Below are positions 44,888 to 53,940 of a DNA stretch of 64,000 nucleotides, piece by piece. Under the pieces are notes generated by a model. The model was given only the letters and a program-made list of their open reading frames with translations, did not search any database and was not told the origin of the DNA. Made by a program: the position numbers and the translations under genes. Origin of the DNA: Gallibacterium melopsittaci. Lineage in GTDB: Bacteria; Pseudomonadota; Gammaproteobacteria; Enterobacterales; Pasteurellaceae. Positions within the stretch are counted from its first letter, which is position 1. Every line of letters starts with the position of its first letter. The DNA lies in contig NZ_JBHLWA010000008.1 of NCBI RefSeq assembly GCF_042433085.1, positions 5,307-69,306 on the forward strand, in the 5' to 3' direction.

Positions 44888-46792
44888 ATGTCTAAAACAT
44901 TAGATGTCATTTGTTTAGGGCGTGTTGCAGTGGATTTATACTCACAACAAATAGGTTCTCGTTTAGAAGATGTAAGTAGCTTTTCTAAATATTTAGGTGG
45001 CTCATCTGGTAATGTAGCTTATGGAACAGCTATTCAAGGTTTAAAGTCTTCTATGTTAGCACGAGTTGGTGATGAACATATGGGGCGTTTCTTGCGTGAA
45101 GAATTACAAAGTGTAGGTGTCGATACTAGCCATTTGATTACGGATAAAGAACGTTTAACTGCGCTTGTTATTTTAGGTATTAAAGATACAGAAACCTTCC
45201 CACTGATTTTCTACCGTGATAACTGTGCGGATATGGCAATTACCGCAGAGGATTTTAGTGAAGACTATATTGCTTCAGCTAAAGCATTAGCGATTACAGG
45301 TACACACTTATCTCACCCAAAAACTCGCCATGCGGTGTTAACGGCATTGGAATATGCAGGGCGTAATGGTACGAAGCGTTTATTAGATATTGATTATCGT
45401 CCTGTGTTGTGGGGATTAACGTCGTTAGGTGATGGGGAAACTCGCTATATTGATTCTGCAGCAGTAACTAAGTCTTTACAAGAAGTGCTACACCATTTTG
45501 ATGTATTGGTTGGTACAGAAGAGGAGTTTCATATCGCAGGAGGTTCAACCGATACTTTAACCGCATTAAAAAATGTACGTAAATTCACACAAGCAACATT
45601 AGTCTGTAAACGAGGTGCTTTAGGTTGTTCGGTCTTTGAGGGAGCTATTCCAGATGATCTTGATGGCGGATTAAATGTTTATGGAGTGCGGGTTGCCGTA
45701 TTAAATGTCTTAGGGGCAGGTGATGCCTTTATGTCGGGCTTATTGCGTGGTTATGTAAACGGTGAAGGTTGGGAGCAAGCGTGCCGTTATGCGAATGCTT
45801 GTGGTGCATTAGTCGTTTCTCGCCATGGTTGTGCACCAGCGATGCCAACTAAAGCTGAGCTAGATGACTATCTCTCTCGTGCCGAATCGGTTCCTCGTCC
45901 TGATTTAGATGAAACCTTAAATCATTTACATCGTGTTACTACCCGTAAACAAGATTGGGAAAATCTCTGTATTTTTGCCTTTGACCATCGGATGCAGCTA
46001 GAAGATATGGCTGCGAAGTGCGGGGCTGATGTTAAACGGATTCCAAAACTTAAACAGTTATTGTTACAAGCTGCTGAACAAACAGCAAAAGAAGAAGGCA
46101 TTTACCAAGGTCAAGCAGGTATTTTAGCCGATACTACCTATGGGCAAGATGCGTTGAATGCGATCACAGGGAAAAAATGGTGGATTGGTCGTCCTATTGA
46201 AAAACCAGGTTCACGTCCACTAGAGCTTGAACATGGGGATTTAGGTAGTCAATTAATTTCATGGCCGAAAGAACACGTTGTAAAATGTTTAACTTTCTAT
46301 CACCCAAATGACAATGAAAGCATTAAACAACGCCAAGACCATAAATTATTAGAGGTGTATCAAGCGTGTTGTCGAACTGGACATGAGCTATTGTTAGAGG
46401 TTATTTTGCCAAAAGATATGGAGCAAAATGAAACTTATTATTTAGATATTGTTCGCCATATCTATCAGTTGGGTATTAAACCAGATTGGTGGAAATTACC
46501 AGGAATGACATCTATTACTTGGCAACAACTTACTGCAGTAATCAATGCAAATGATAAATATTGTCGAGGTATCTTGATTTTAGGTTTAGATGCACCAGAA
46601 AGCGTATTTGATGCAACGTTTAAAGAGGCTGCATTAGCACCAATGGTAAAAGGTTTTGCTGTTGGAAGAACAATTTTTGGCGAACCTTCTGCACAATGGT
46701 TAGCTAATGAGTTAGATGATCAAGCATTGGTTAGTGCAGTTTCAGAGAAATATCGTCGCTTAATCCATCTTTGGAAGAAGTATCGTGGTTAA
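44888..46792 (+). CDS. iolC: Bifunctional 5-dehydro-2-deoxygluconokinase / DUF2090 aldolase-like protein
   Basis: 634 residues in two domains. Residues 1 to about 325 are a PfkB sugar kinase: GRVAVDLYSQQIG and LGGSSGNVAYGTAIQG at the N-terminus, and the anion-hole/catalytic motif VLNVLGAGDAFMSGLLRGYV near 270-290. This is IolC, which phosphorylates 5-dehydro-2-deoxygluconate. Residues about 335-634 are DUF2090 (CIFAFDHRMQLEDMAAKCGA, WWIGRPIEKPGSRPLELE, GFAVGRTIFGEPSAQWLANE), an aldolase-like barrel proposed to cleave the kinase product to malonic semialdehyde and DHAP, replacing IolJ. The ATG has TTAGGAGG upstream. Divergent from iolD. The aldolase role is inferred from fusion and family annotation. 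Confidence 0.92.
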   Translation: MSKTLDVICLGRVAVDLYSQQIGSRLEDVSSFSKYLGGSSGNVAYGTAIQGLKSSMLARVGDEHMGRFLREELQSVGVDTSHLITDKERLTALVILGIKDTETFPLIFYRDNCADMAITAEDFSEDYIASAKALAITGTHLSHPKTRHAVLTALEYAGRNGTKRLLDIDYRPVLWGLTSLGDGETRYIDSAAVTKSLQEVLHHFDVLVGTEEEFHIAGGSTDTLTALKNVRKFTQATLVCKRGALGCSVFEGAIPDDLDGGLNVYGVRVAVLNVLGAGDAFMSGLLRGYVNGEGWEQACRYANACGALVVSRHGCAPAMPTKAELDDYLSRAESVPRPDLDETLNHLHRVTTRKQDWENLCIFAFDHRMQLEDMAAKCGADVKRIPKLKQLLLQAAEQTAKEEGIYQGQAGILADTTYGQDALNAITGKKWWIGRPIEKPGSRPLELEHGDLGSQLISWPKEHVVKCLTFYHPNDNESIKQRQDHKLLEVYQACCRTGHELLLEVILPKDMEQNETYYLDIVRHIYQLGIKPDWWKLPGMTSITWQQLTAVINANDKYCRGILILGLDAPESVFDATFKEAALAPMVKGFAVGRTIFGEPSAQWLANELDDQALVSAVSEKYRRLIHLWKKYRG

Positions 46793-46822
46793 ATAGGCTT
46801 TTTTAAGTAGAAGAGTAAACGT

Positions 46823-46857
46823 ATAACCTAACCAGTAATTGGTTAGGTTATTTTTTT
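46823..46857 (+). terminator. Terminator after iolC
   Basis: ATAACCTAACCA/TGGTTAGGTTAT with a five-base loop and a run of seven or eight Ts. It lies between the converging iolC and iolR genes. Confidence 0.93.
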
Positions 46858-46862
46858 ATGAA

Positions 46863-47699
46863 TTATTGTAAGTTTTCTTCTTGTTGGAAAGCTAAGGAAA
46901 TTGCAAGGCTCTGAACCAAATTCATCGTTGAACATTGTGAACGGAAACCATTGATATGCGCTTCTTTAATCACAAAAGCGATATCGCTAAAACTCACTAA
47001 TGGACTAAGTTGGCTATCTGTAATAGCGATTTGTTTAACACCAGCTTGTGCCACGGAATCCAAAATATTCAGTGTTTCTTTTGCATAAGGTGCAAAACTG
47101 ATTGCTACGACTACATCACCAGGTTTAATCAGATTTAACTGTTCTTCAAACATTCCTCCAAGACCATCAATAATATAAGAACGGCGATTGAGGTGATGCA
47201 GAGCATAATTTAAATAACAAGCAATGCTGTAAGAACGTTTCAATCCAATAATAAAAATATTGTTGGCTTTATCTAACAATTTCACTGCATCGTTGAGTTG
47301 TTTAATATCAATGTTAGTTGCTAGTTGAGTTAATGCGGTAGCATTCGCATGAGAGAACACCGCTAGAATATTTTCAGGGCTATTTTGTTCAGTATGGTCT
47401 GCATCCATCTTATGAAACAATTCGGCACGTTCTTTATAATCAGCTGTTGATTCCATCAAACTTTCTTTAAAGACTTGCTTCATTTCATTAAAACCACTGA
47501 AATCAAACACATTTGCAAAGCGGATTAAGGTTGATGGCGGAACTTCTGCTCGTTCAGCGATAACAGCTACGGTATCAAATACAACGCTATTTGGATTATC
47601 TAAAATATATTTAGCGACCTGCTTTAAGCGTTTACTTAAACTGTCATAACGTTCCCTGATTTGGTTCTCTAATTGTTCAACTTTGATCGATTTATTCAT
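46863..47699 (-). CDS. iolR: RpiR-family transcriptional regulator of inositol catabolism (IolR-like)
   Basis: 278 residues. The N-terminal RpiR helix-turn-helix domain spans about residues 10-85 (RLKQVAKYILDNPNSVVFDT, then AERAEVPPSTLIRFANVFDF). The C-terminal SIS domain (about 125-250) has LLDKANNIFIIGLKRSYSIA and the conserved GDVVVAISFAPYAKET, which bind phosphosugars. It lies beside the iol genes, convergent with iolC and divergent from prlC, and has a TGAAA-N6-TTTCA palindrome in its own promoter region, so it is probably the autoregulated iol regulator. This is unrelated to the DeoR-type IolR of Bacillus. Confidence 0.85.
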   Translation of the reverse strand: MNKSIKVEQLENQIRERYDSLSKRLKQVAKYILDNPNSVVFDTVAVIAERAEVPPSTLIRFANVFDFSGFNEMKQVFKESLMESTADYKERAELFHKMDADHTEQNSPENILAVFSHANATALTQLATNIDIKQLNDAVKLLDKANNIFIIGLKRSYSIACYLNYALHHLNRRSYIIDGLGGMFEEQLNLIKPGDVVVAISFAPYAKETLNILDSVAQAGVKQIAITDSQLSPLVSFSDIAFVIKEAHINGFRSQCSTMNLVQSLAISLAFQQEENLQ

Positions 47700-47756
47700 A
47701 ATTCTGTGTAGGATGAGTGAAATGTAATCAATATTCTACGCAATATTGGCACAATT

Positions 47757-47772
47757 TGAAAAGGAAATTTCA
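47757..47772. promoter_or_regulatory. Candidate IolR operator upstream of iolR
   Basis: TGAAA-AGGAAA-TTTCA, identical in half-sites and spacing to the site at 44629-44644 near iolD, and located 58 bases upstream of the regulator's start codon. This suggests autoregulation. Confidence 0.55.
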
Positions 47773-47829
47773 TTTCTCTGCATTATGATATAAAAATGAG
47801 GAGTAATAGAAAATTCTTAAGATAATACT

Positions 47830-47856
47830 CTTGAAATCTAATGCTTATCCCCAATA
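47830..47856 (+). promoter_or_regulatory. Sigma-32-type promoter of prlC
   Basis: CTTGAAA (47830-47836) and CCCCAATA (47849-47856) with a 12-base spacer resemble the RpoH consensus; compare the groES promoter at 26610. prlC/opdA is a known heat-shock gene in enteric bacteria. The -10 has the CCCCA core but departs from CCCCATnT after it. Confidence 0.65.
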
Positions 47857-47894
47857 ACTAGGGGCGTGTTTTTTTATAAAAAAGGATAATTATT

Positions 47895-49940
47895 ATGTCG
47901 AATCCATTACTTGATCCGCAAGGATTACCAGAATTTTCAAAAATCAAATTAGAACATATTCAACCAGCCATTACTCAATTAATCCAACAATGCCGTGATA
48001 CCGTTGAACAAGTCTTAAAACAAACTACATTTACATGGAAAAATTTTTATCTTCCACTTGCAGAAGTCAATGATAAGTTAAGTAAGGCTTGGTCGCCTGT
48101 TTCACACCTAAATGCAGTCAAAAATAGTCCAGAACTAAGGGAAGTTTATCAAGCCTGTTTACCATTATTGTCAGAATACAGTACGTGGGTTGGACAACAT
48201 CAAGGATTATATCAAGCCTATTTACAATTAAAAAACAGTGCCGAATTCGCTACATTGGCAAAAGATCAAAAGAAAGCGATTGAAAATAGTCTGCGTGATT
48301 TTGAATTATCTGGTATCTCTTTGCCAGCAGAGCAACAACAACGTTATGCAGAAATTGTGACTCGTTTATCTGAATTGAATTCCCAATTTAGTAATAATGT
48401 TTTAGATGCAACCATGGGATGGGAAAAGGTAATTACTGATGTAAATGAATTAGTCGGATTACCAGAAAGTGCCTTGCAAGCCGCAAAAGCCTCAGCAGAA
48501 AGTAAAGGACTTGAAGGTTATCGCTTTACGTTAGAGTTTCCAAGTTATTTACCTGTTATGACATATTGTGAAAATCGTGCATTGCGTGAAGAAATGTACC
48601 GTGCATTTACGACTCGAGCATCAGATCAAGGTCCGAATGCAGGGAAATGGGATAACTCGGCAATTATGCAAGAAATTCTGACTTTACGTTATGAATTAGC
48701 GAAATTATTAGGTTTTGCAACCTATGCAGATTTATCACTTGCGACAAAAATGGCAGAAAGTCCACGTCAAGTATTAGATTTCTTGCAAAATTTAGCAGAT
48801 CGTTCTAAAGCACAAGGAGAAAAAGAAGTTGCAGATCTAAAACAGTTCTGTAAACAACATTTTGGTATTGATGAACTTGCCGCATGGGATATTGCTTTTT
48901 ATAGTGAAAAGCAAAAACAAGCGTTATTTGCGATTAATGATGAAGAATTACGCTCATATTTCCCAGAAAATCGCGTATTGGCAGGATTGTTTGAAGTGGT
49001 TGCACGAATTTTCAAGATTAAAGCTGTCGAACGTTTTGATGTAGATACTTACGATCCAGAAGTACGTTTCTTTGACTTAATCGATGAAAAGAATGAAGTT
49101 AGAGGAAGTTTTTATTTGGATTTATACGCTCGTGAACATAAACGTGGTGGTGCTTGGATGGACGATTGTATTAGTCGCAAGCGTAAGATAGATGGTTCGT
49201 TACAAAAGCCAGTGGCTTATTTAGTTTGTAATTTTAATCGTCCGATTGGCGATAAACCTGCATTGTTTACCCATGATGAAGTAACAACATTATTCCACGA
49301 ATTTGGACATGGTATTCATCATATGTTGACTAAGATTGAAACAGGTGATGTATCAGGTATTAATGGCGTACCATGGGATGCTGTCGAATTACCAAGTCAA
49401 TTTATGGAAAATTGGTGTTGGGAAGAAGAAGCCTTACAATTTATTTCAAGTCATTATCAAACAGGCGAAGCCCTGCCAAAAGAGAAGTTAACACAATTAA
49501 TTAAAGCGAAGAACTTCCAAGCAGCGATGTTTATTTTACGTCAACTAGAGTTTGGTTTGTTTGATTTCCGTCTGCATTATGAATTTGATCCAAGTAAGAG
49601 TGATCAAGTTACAACTATTTCTGCGGAAGTGAAACAAGATGTTGCCGTGATCAAAACACCAACATGGGTCAGAACACCACATAGCTTTAGTCATATTTTT
49701 GCTGGTGGTTATGCTGCGGGATATTATAGTTATTTGTGGGCAGAAGTGTTGTCATCTGATGCGTTCTCTCGTTTTGAAGAGGAGGGAATTTTTAATGCTG
49801 AAACAGGAAAATCTTTCTTAGATAATATTCTGACACAAGGTGGTTCAGAAGAGCCAATGGAACTGTTCAAACGTTTTAGAGGACGGGAACCGAAGTTAGA
49901 TGCTTTGTTGCGGCATAAAGGAATTATCGCTCAAGCATAG
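47895..49940 (+). CDS. prlC: Oligopeptidase A
   Basis: 681 residues, M3 family zinc metallopeptidase of the cytoplasm that degrades signal peptides and other short peptides. The zinc motif HEFGH (FHEFGHGIHHML) starts at about residue 468, with the third ligand Glu in PSQFMENWCWEEEAL about 28 residues later. NPLLDPQGLPEFSKIKLEHI at the start and HSFSHIFAGGYAAGYYSYLW near the C-terminus are typical. Ribosome site AAAAGGATAA. Apparently monocistronic with its own terminator; a sigma-32-like promoter precedes it. Confidence 0.96.
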   Translation: MSNPLLDPQGLPEFSKIKLEHIQPAITQLIQQCRDTVEQVLKQTTFTWKNFYLPLAEVNDKLSKAWSPVSHLNAVKNSPELREVYQACLPLLSEYSTWVGQHQGLYQAYLQLKNSAEFATLAKDQKKAIENSLRDFELSGISLPAEQQQRYAEIVTRLSELNSQFSNNVLDATMGWEKVITDVNELVGLPESALQAAKASAESKGLEGYRFTLEFPSYLPVMTYCENRALREEMYRAFTTRASDQGPNAGKWDNSAIMQEILTLRYELAKLLGFATYADLSLATKMAESPRQVLDFLQNLADRSKAQGEKEVADLKQFCKQHFGIDELAAWDIAFYSEKQKQALFAINDEELRSYFPENRVLAGLFEVVARIFKIKAVERFDVDTYDPEVRFFDLIDEKNEVRGSFYLDLYAREHKRGGAWMDDCISRKRKIDGSLQKPVAYLVCNFNRPIGDKPALFTHDEVTTLFHEFGHGIHHMLTKIETGDVSGINGVPWDAVELPSQFMENWCWEEEALQFISSHYQTGEALPKEKLTQLIKAKNFQAAMFILRQLEFGLFDFRLHYEFDPSKSDQVTTISAEVKQDVAVIKTPTWVRTPHSFSHIFAGGYAAGYYSYLWAEVLSSDAFSRFEEEGIFNAETGKSFLDNILTQGGSEEPMELFKRFRGREPKLDALLRHKGIIAQA

Positions 49941-49959
49941 TTTACGTTTATAAGGTAAT

Positions 49960-49996
49960 AAAAACGGTAACTTCAAAGATGAGGTTACCGTTTTTG
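49960..49996. terminator. Terminator after prlC
   Basis: AAAAACGGTAAC and GTTACCGTTTTT pair around an 11-base loop; T-run on the plus strand and A-run on the other side, so it may also serve the converging AlsT paralogue. Confidence 0.9.
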
Positions 49997-50009
49997 TTTG
50001 TAATAAAGA

Positions 50010-51422
50010 TTAACGCCAAATGTTTGGTTTAACTTTAGCAGCTAGTTCAGGATATTTTTCCACTTTAAATTCAGGTTCTTTGGTCGTTTTGAGTTGAGAT
50101 TGGTAATCTTTTAAGAGTAACCAAACTAATGGAGAGAGTAACAAAATAGCAATTAAGTTAATCATCGCCATAATTCCCATAAAGGTATCCGCCATATCCC
50201 AAACGAGCGCCATTTTTTGTACCGCACCAAAATAGACCATGGCTAATACCGCCATACGGAAAATCATAATCACGGTTGGGTTGTTTTTAATAAATTGGAT
50301 ATTTCCTTCGGCATAAGCATAGTTACCAATGATGGTTGAGAAGGCAAACATAAAGAGTACAATCGCAAGGAAATCTTTCCCCCAAGCACCAACTTGATGT
50401 TCAATCGCGAGTTGAGTAAGTTGGGCACCAGTAACACCAGAATTAATTGACTCACCTGAAAGCAAGACAATCACTGCAGTTGCTGTACAGATAATAATGG
50501 TATCAACAAAAACACCTAACATTTGGATTAAACCTTGGCTAACAGGGTGTTTTACATCTGCGGTAGCTGCAGCATTTGGTGCAGATCCCATACCTGCTTC
50601 ATTAGAGTAAAGACCACGTTTAATTCCGTACATCATTGCTTGTGAGAATACTGCTCCAAAGAAACCTCCAGCAGCAGCGTCAAAATTGAAAGCAGATGAG
50701 AGAATTAAATTAATGGTTGCAGGTAACATACTGATATTGGCACATAAGATATAGATAGCCATGCCAATATATAGTAATGCCATTAATGGAACTAATACTT
50801 CTGCAATGCGAGAAATTCTACGAATACCCCCGAAGATCATTGGTGCAGTAAGGATTACTAGTGCGACACCAACTGCTTGTGGAGAAAATCCCCAAGCCCC
50901 ATTACTGGCTTCGGCAATGGTATTGGATTGTACAGCATTAAAAACAAAACCATAGGTAGCAATAAGTGAAATAGCGAATAGCCAACCGAACCAGCGTTGT
51001 TTTAATCCAGCAGTAATGTAATAAGCAGGACCACCACGGAAATGCCCTGCTAAATCTTTGACTTTAAATAATTGGGCAAGTGAAGATTCGGCAAAAGCAC
51101 TACTCATTCCTAATAAAGCGGTTACCCACATCCAGAATACTGCACCTGGTCCTCCCATTGTAATGGCAATGGATACACCAGCGATATTACCAACACCAAC
51201 ACGACTAGCTAAACCAGTAACAAAGGCTTGGAATGGGGTGATTGCATGTTTACGTTCAACACTTCTGCCGCCTAGCATTTCTCGAATACTTTGTGGCAAC
51301 AAACGGATTTGAACGAAGAAAAGTGAGAGGGTGAAATAAAGTCCAGTACCTAATAGGGTGATAATAACGATATTCCACAGTGGCTCGTTAATTAGATTGA
51401 TTAAATTATGAAAGGCTTCCAT
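50010..51422 (-). CDS. Na+/alanine symporter, AlsT/AGCS family (second paralogue)
   Basis: 470 residues with about ten membrane spans. Same family as the gene at 569: RVGVGNIAGVSIAITMGGPG near residue 73, FRGGPAYYI near 128, and LYSNEAGMGSAPNAAATADV near 275. The two proteins are clearly divergent. No riboswitch is visible in the 137 bases upstream. Substrate is probably alanine, glycine or another small neutral amino acid, which the sequence cannot decide. It lies downstream of cpxA on the same strand but 137 bases away. Confidence 0.9.
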   Translation of the reverse strand: MEAFHNLINLINEPLWNIVIITLLGTGLYFTLSLFFVQIRLLPQSIREMLGGRSVERKHAITPFQAFVTGLASRVGVGNIAGVSIAITMGGPGAVFWMWVTALLGMSSAFAESSLAQLFKVKDLAGHFRGGPAYYITAGLKQRWFGWLFAISLIATYGFVFNAVQSNTIAEASNGAWGFSPQAVGVALVILTAPMIFGGIRRISRIAEVLVPLMALLYIGMAIYILCANISMLPATINLILSSAFNFDAAAGGFFGAVFSQAMMYGIKRGLYSNEAGMGSAPNAAATADVKHPVSQGLIQMLGVFVDTIIICTATAVIVLLSGESINSGVTGAQLTQLAIEHQVGAWGKDFLAIVLFMFAFSTIIGNYAYAEGNIQFIKNNPTVIMIFRMAVLAMVYFGAVQKMALVWDMADTFMGIMAMINLIAILLLSPLVWLLLKDYQSQLKTTKEPEFKVEKYPELAAKVKPNIWR

Positions 51423-51559
51423 TCATGGGCTCCAATTATTATGGGATTAACAAATGGGCGAAACCATAACATAACCTAATCATAAAAAGAATATTAATTT
51501 TAAAATATTCAATGATTAAATCTATTTTTTGTAATTTATATCACAAAATTTTTGATTTA

Positions 51560-52978
51560 CTAATCAAACCATAAAGGAAGATGAATTTTAACAGATAAAC
51601 CACCAAGTTCACTGCGATGAGCGTGAATTGATCCTTGATGTTGTTTAACAGTATTAGCTACGATGGCTAACCCTAAACCAAATCCACCAGATTCTCTAGT
51701 ACGAGCAGTATCTACACGATAAAAAGGCTCAAAAATTTTATGGTATTCACTTGGATCTATGCCATTACCATCATCTTCAATACCAATAATTAGTTGATCT
51801 TTATGGATAGAAAAAGAGATTTTAATAATTTCATTACCATATTTTTTAGCGTTTTGAATAATATTTTCTAATGAACCAGCGAGTGCAGAAACATTGCCAT
51901 TAATAAAATAACGATGTGGTTCTTGAATATTATTTTCTATAATGAGTTTTTTATGGATATTTTGTTCTCTATTTAATTGTTCAAATTCAAATTTAGTATC
52001 TTCAATGACATCTTCCCAAATATCTGAAATTGGAGAAATTTCATGTTCAAGATGGCTATTAATTTGTTGACGAGAGATATTTAATATATCTGAAATCATT
52101 TGTTCCAAACGTTCAGCTTCAAGTTCTATTCTAGCTAACTCGGGTGTTTCGCCATAACGACGACGAATAATTGCGGCAGATAGTTTTAATCTTGCTAATG
52201 GTGTTCTTAGTTCGTGAGATATATCAGAAAGCATCCTTTTTTGTGCATTTAATAAGTTCTCTAATGCAGTTACCATTTGATTAAAACTTTTCCCTACAGC
52301 TTGAATTTCTACAGGACCTTGTTTTTCTAAATCTTCATTAATAATAAAATGCCCCATGGCCACACTATTTACAGCTTTGCGTAATTTCACTATTGGTGAT
52401 GTAATTTGGTAGGAAAGAATTAATAATAATGGAGCGGTAAAAATACTAATGACTAAAAGCATCAGGAGAGAATTATCAAAGAATTCTTTAATTAAAGGAT
52501 GAGTTGGAGGAACACTTTTAATAAAATAAGTATAATAAGTTGATGGTTTTTGTCCCTCGTAAGAGAATTTAATCAGGAATGGACCTAAAATTTCTGAAGA
52601 ATCAAATTGTTTTTTTTGTGGGAATAGTGGGTTATTTGAACGAAAAATAAATTCTTTTAAATTAGCATAATCTTGATAATTAACATTTAGAATTTTTCCA
52701 GATTGGTTAACTAAAGCAAATCTGAGATGTTTTTCTTTTTCCAGATATTCTACTTGAGATTGAAGATGGAATATATCATTATCGTCCATCCTTTCCATCA
52801 TAGAGAAGATAATATTGTTATAAAAATTTACTTCTTTATCTTTGATAATAGTATAATTTCTTGAGTCAAGTGAAGGTAAAATAACAGCAATAATAAAAGA
52901 AATACAAAATATTAAAATAAAGTATAGATATATTTGACCTGTTAGCGTAGAAAATGGTTTGAATAATTTTATTTTCAT
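51560..52978 (-). CDS. cpxA: Envelope stress sensor histidine kinase CpxA
   Basis: 472 residues. TM1 (about 15-35), a periplasmic sensor domain of about 135 residues, TM2 (about 171-191), HAMP, then the kinase: phosphoacceptor His255 in SDISHELRTPLARL, N-box SLENIIQNAKKYG, G1 IEDDGNGIDPSEY, F-box KIFEPFYRVD and G2 RESGGFGLGLAIV. RESGGFGLGL and the LEGGL-like SELGGLSVKIHLPLWFD end match CpxA. It senses misfolded envelope proteins and phosphorylates CpxR. It follows cpxR by 75 bases containing a strong hairpin. No cpxP is adjacent. Confidence 0.94.
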   Translation of the reverse strand: MKIKLFKPFSTLTGQIYLYFILIFCISFIIAVILPSLDSRNYTIIKDKEVNFYNNIIFSMMERMDDNDIFHLQSQVEYLEKEKHLRFALVNQSGKILNVNYQDYANLKEFIFRSNNPLFPQKKQFDSSEILGPFLIKFSYEGQKPSTYYTYFIKSVPPTHPLIKEFFDNSLLMLLVISIFTAPLLLILSYQITSPIVKLRKAVNSVAMGHFIINEDLEKQGPVEIQAVGKSFNQMVTALENLLNAQKRMLSDISHELRTPLARLKLSAAIIRRRYGETPELARIELEAERLEQMISDILNISRQQINSHLEHEISPISDIWEDVIEDTKFEFEQLNREQNIHKKLIIENNIQEPHRYFINGNVSALAGSLENIIQNAKKYGNEIIKISFSIHKDQLIIGIEDDGNGIDPSEYHKIFEPFYRVDTARTRESGGFGLGLAIVANTVKQHQGSIHAHRSELGGLSVKIHLPLWFD

Positions 52979-52998
52979 AAATTAATCTATTAATAACA

Positions 52999-53035
52999 AA
53001 ACCCTCATTTAGAGGAGAGTTAAAAATGAGGGTTT
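52999..53035 (-). terminator. Hairpin between cpxR and cpxA
   Basis: AAACCCTCATTT (52999-53010) and AAATGAGGGTTT (53024-53035) are perfect 12-base arms. On the minus strand the stem is followed by TGTTATTAATAG after TTT, a moderate U-tract. It probably terminates part of the transcripts after cpxR, making more regulator than sensor, or protects the cpxR 3' end. Confidence 0.7.
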
Positions 53036-53053
53036 GTAAAAAGGAAATTACTA

Positions 53054-53776
53054 TTATTTATCTGTAATTAAAAGATAACCTCTACCTCTAAGTGTTTTAA
53101 ACCAAGGCAAATTATCTGATCTTGGTGGTAATTTTTTGCGTAAATTAGACATATGCATATCAATAGCACGATCGAAAGGAGTTAATTTTTTTCCTAAAAT
53201 TTCAATAGAAAGTAACTCTCTAGAAAGTATTAACCCTGGGTTACGAATTAACATATGTAATAAAGCAAACTCTGTACCAGTTAACTCAAGATCTCTTCCT
53301 TGATACATGACTTGCTGACGACCAGGATAAAGAGTGATGTCATTAAATTGCAGCGTTTTTGACTCATCGAGAGTATTAATTTCTAAACTATTGGTAACCG
53401 TATTTGGGATTGATGGCGTTTTTACACGACGTAATATTGCTTTAATACGAGCAACTAATTCACGATCATTAAATGGTTTTGATAGATAATCGTCTGCGCC
53501 TAGTTCCAATCCTAAAATTCTATCAACATCATCACCACGAGCAGTTAACATTAATACCGGTGTGGTATATTTTTGACGAATAAGTTTTAATGTTTCGATT
53601 CCATTTAATTTTGGCATCATAATGTCTAATAAGATTAGCTCAAAACTAGGATCTAATTTGTTTAATGCTTCTTCTCCATTATGAACGACTTCAACATCAA
53701 AACTTTCCATCATTAAGACTTCAGCAAGTAAATTAGTAAATTCAATATCATCGTCAACAAGAAGTATTTTTGGCAT
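53054..53776 (-). CDS. cpxR: Envelope stress response regulator CpxR
   Basis: 240 residues, OmpR/PhoB subfamily. Receiver domain with the acidic cluster VDDD (8-10), phosphoacceptor Asp51 in LLLDIMMPKLNG and Lys in YLSKPFNDRELVARI. The winged-helix DNA-binding domain contains LELTGTEFALLHML and DRAIDMHMSNLRKKLPPR, ending in WFKTLRGRGYLLI. Sequence and Asp51 position match E. coli CpxR. I chose ATG at 53776 (MPKILLVDDD), with GGGGA upstream; an ATG five codons earlier lacks a ribosome site. Confidence 0.95.
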   Translation of the reverse strand: MPKILLVDDDIEFTNLLAEVLMMESFDVEVVHNGEEALNKLDPSFELILLDIMMPKLNGIETLKLIRQKYTTPVLMLTARGDDVDRILGLELGADDYLSKPFNDRELVARIKAILRRVKTPSIPNTVTNSLEINTLDESKTLQFNDITLYPGRQQVMYQGRDLELTGTEFALLHMLIRNPGLILSRELLSIEILGKKLTPFDRAIDMHMSNLRKKLPPRSDNLPWFKTLRGRGYLLITDK

Positions 53777-53940
53777 TTTATCTGTCCCCATTTTTATAAA
53801 TGACGCTTATTGTATAGGAATATAATAGCTAATCATAGATTTTATTAGGGTAAATCTTTAAAAATTGATCTAGATAGAGCAAGTTTTATGTAGAAAATAG
53901 TCAAGATTGAAAAGAAAAAGAGGATAGTTTGTATGAAGAT

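Noticed and set aside
51423..51559. A riboswitch upstream of the second AlsT gene
   Set aside because: None of the glycine-aptamer strings found at 290-475 is present in this 137-bp gap.
53840..53880. CpxR box upstream of cpxR (GTAAA-N5-AAAAA near 53849)
   Set aside because: Only the first half-site matches the GTAAA-N5-GTAAA consensus; in AT-rich DNA this is not above chance.
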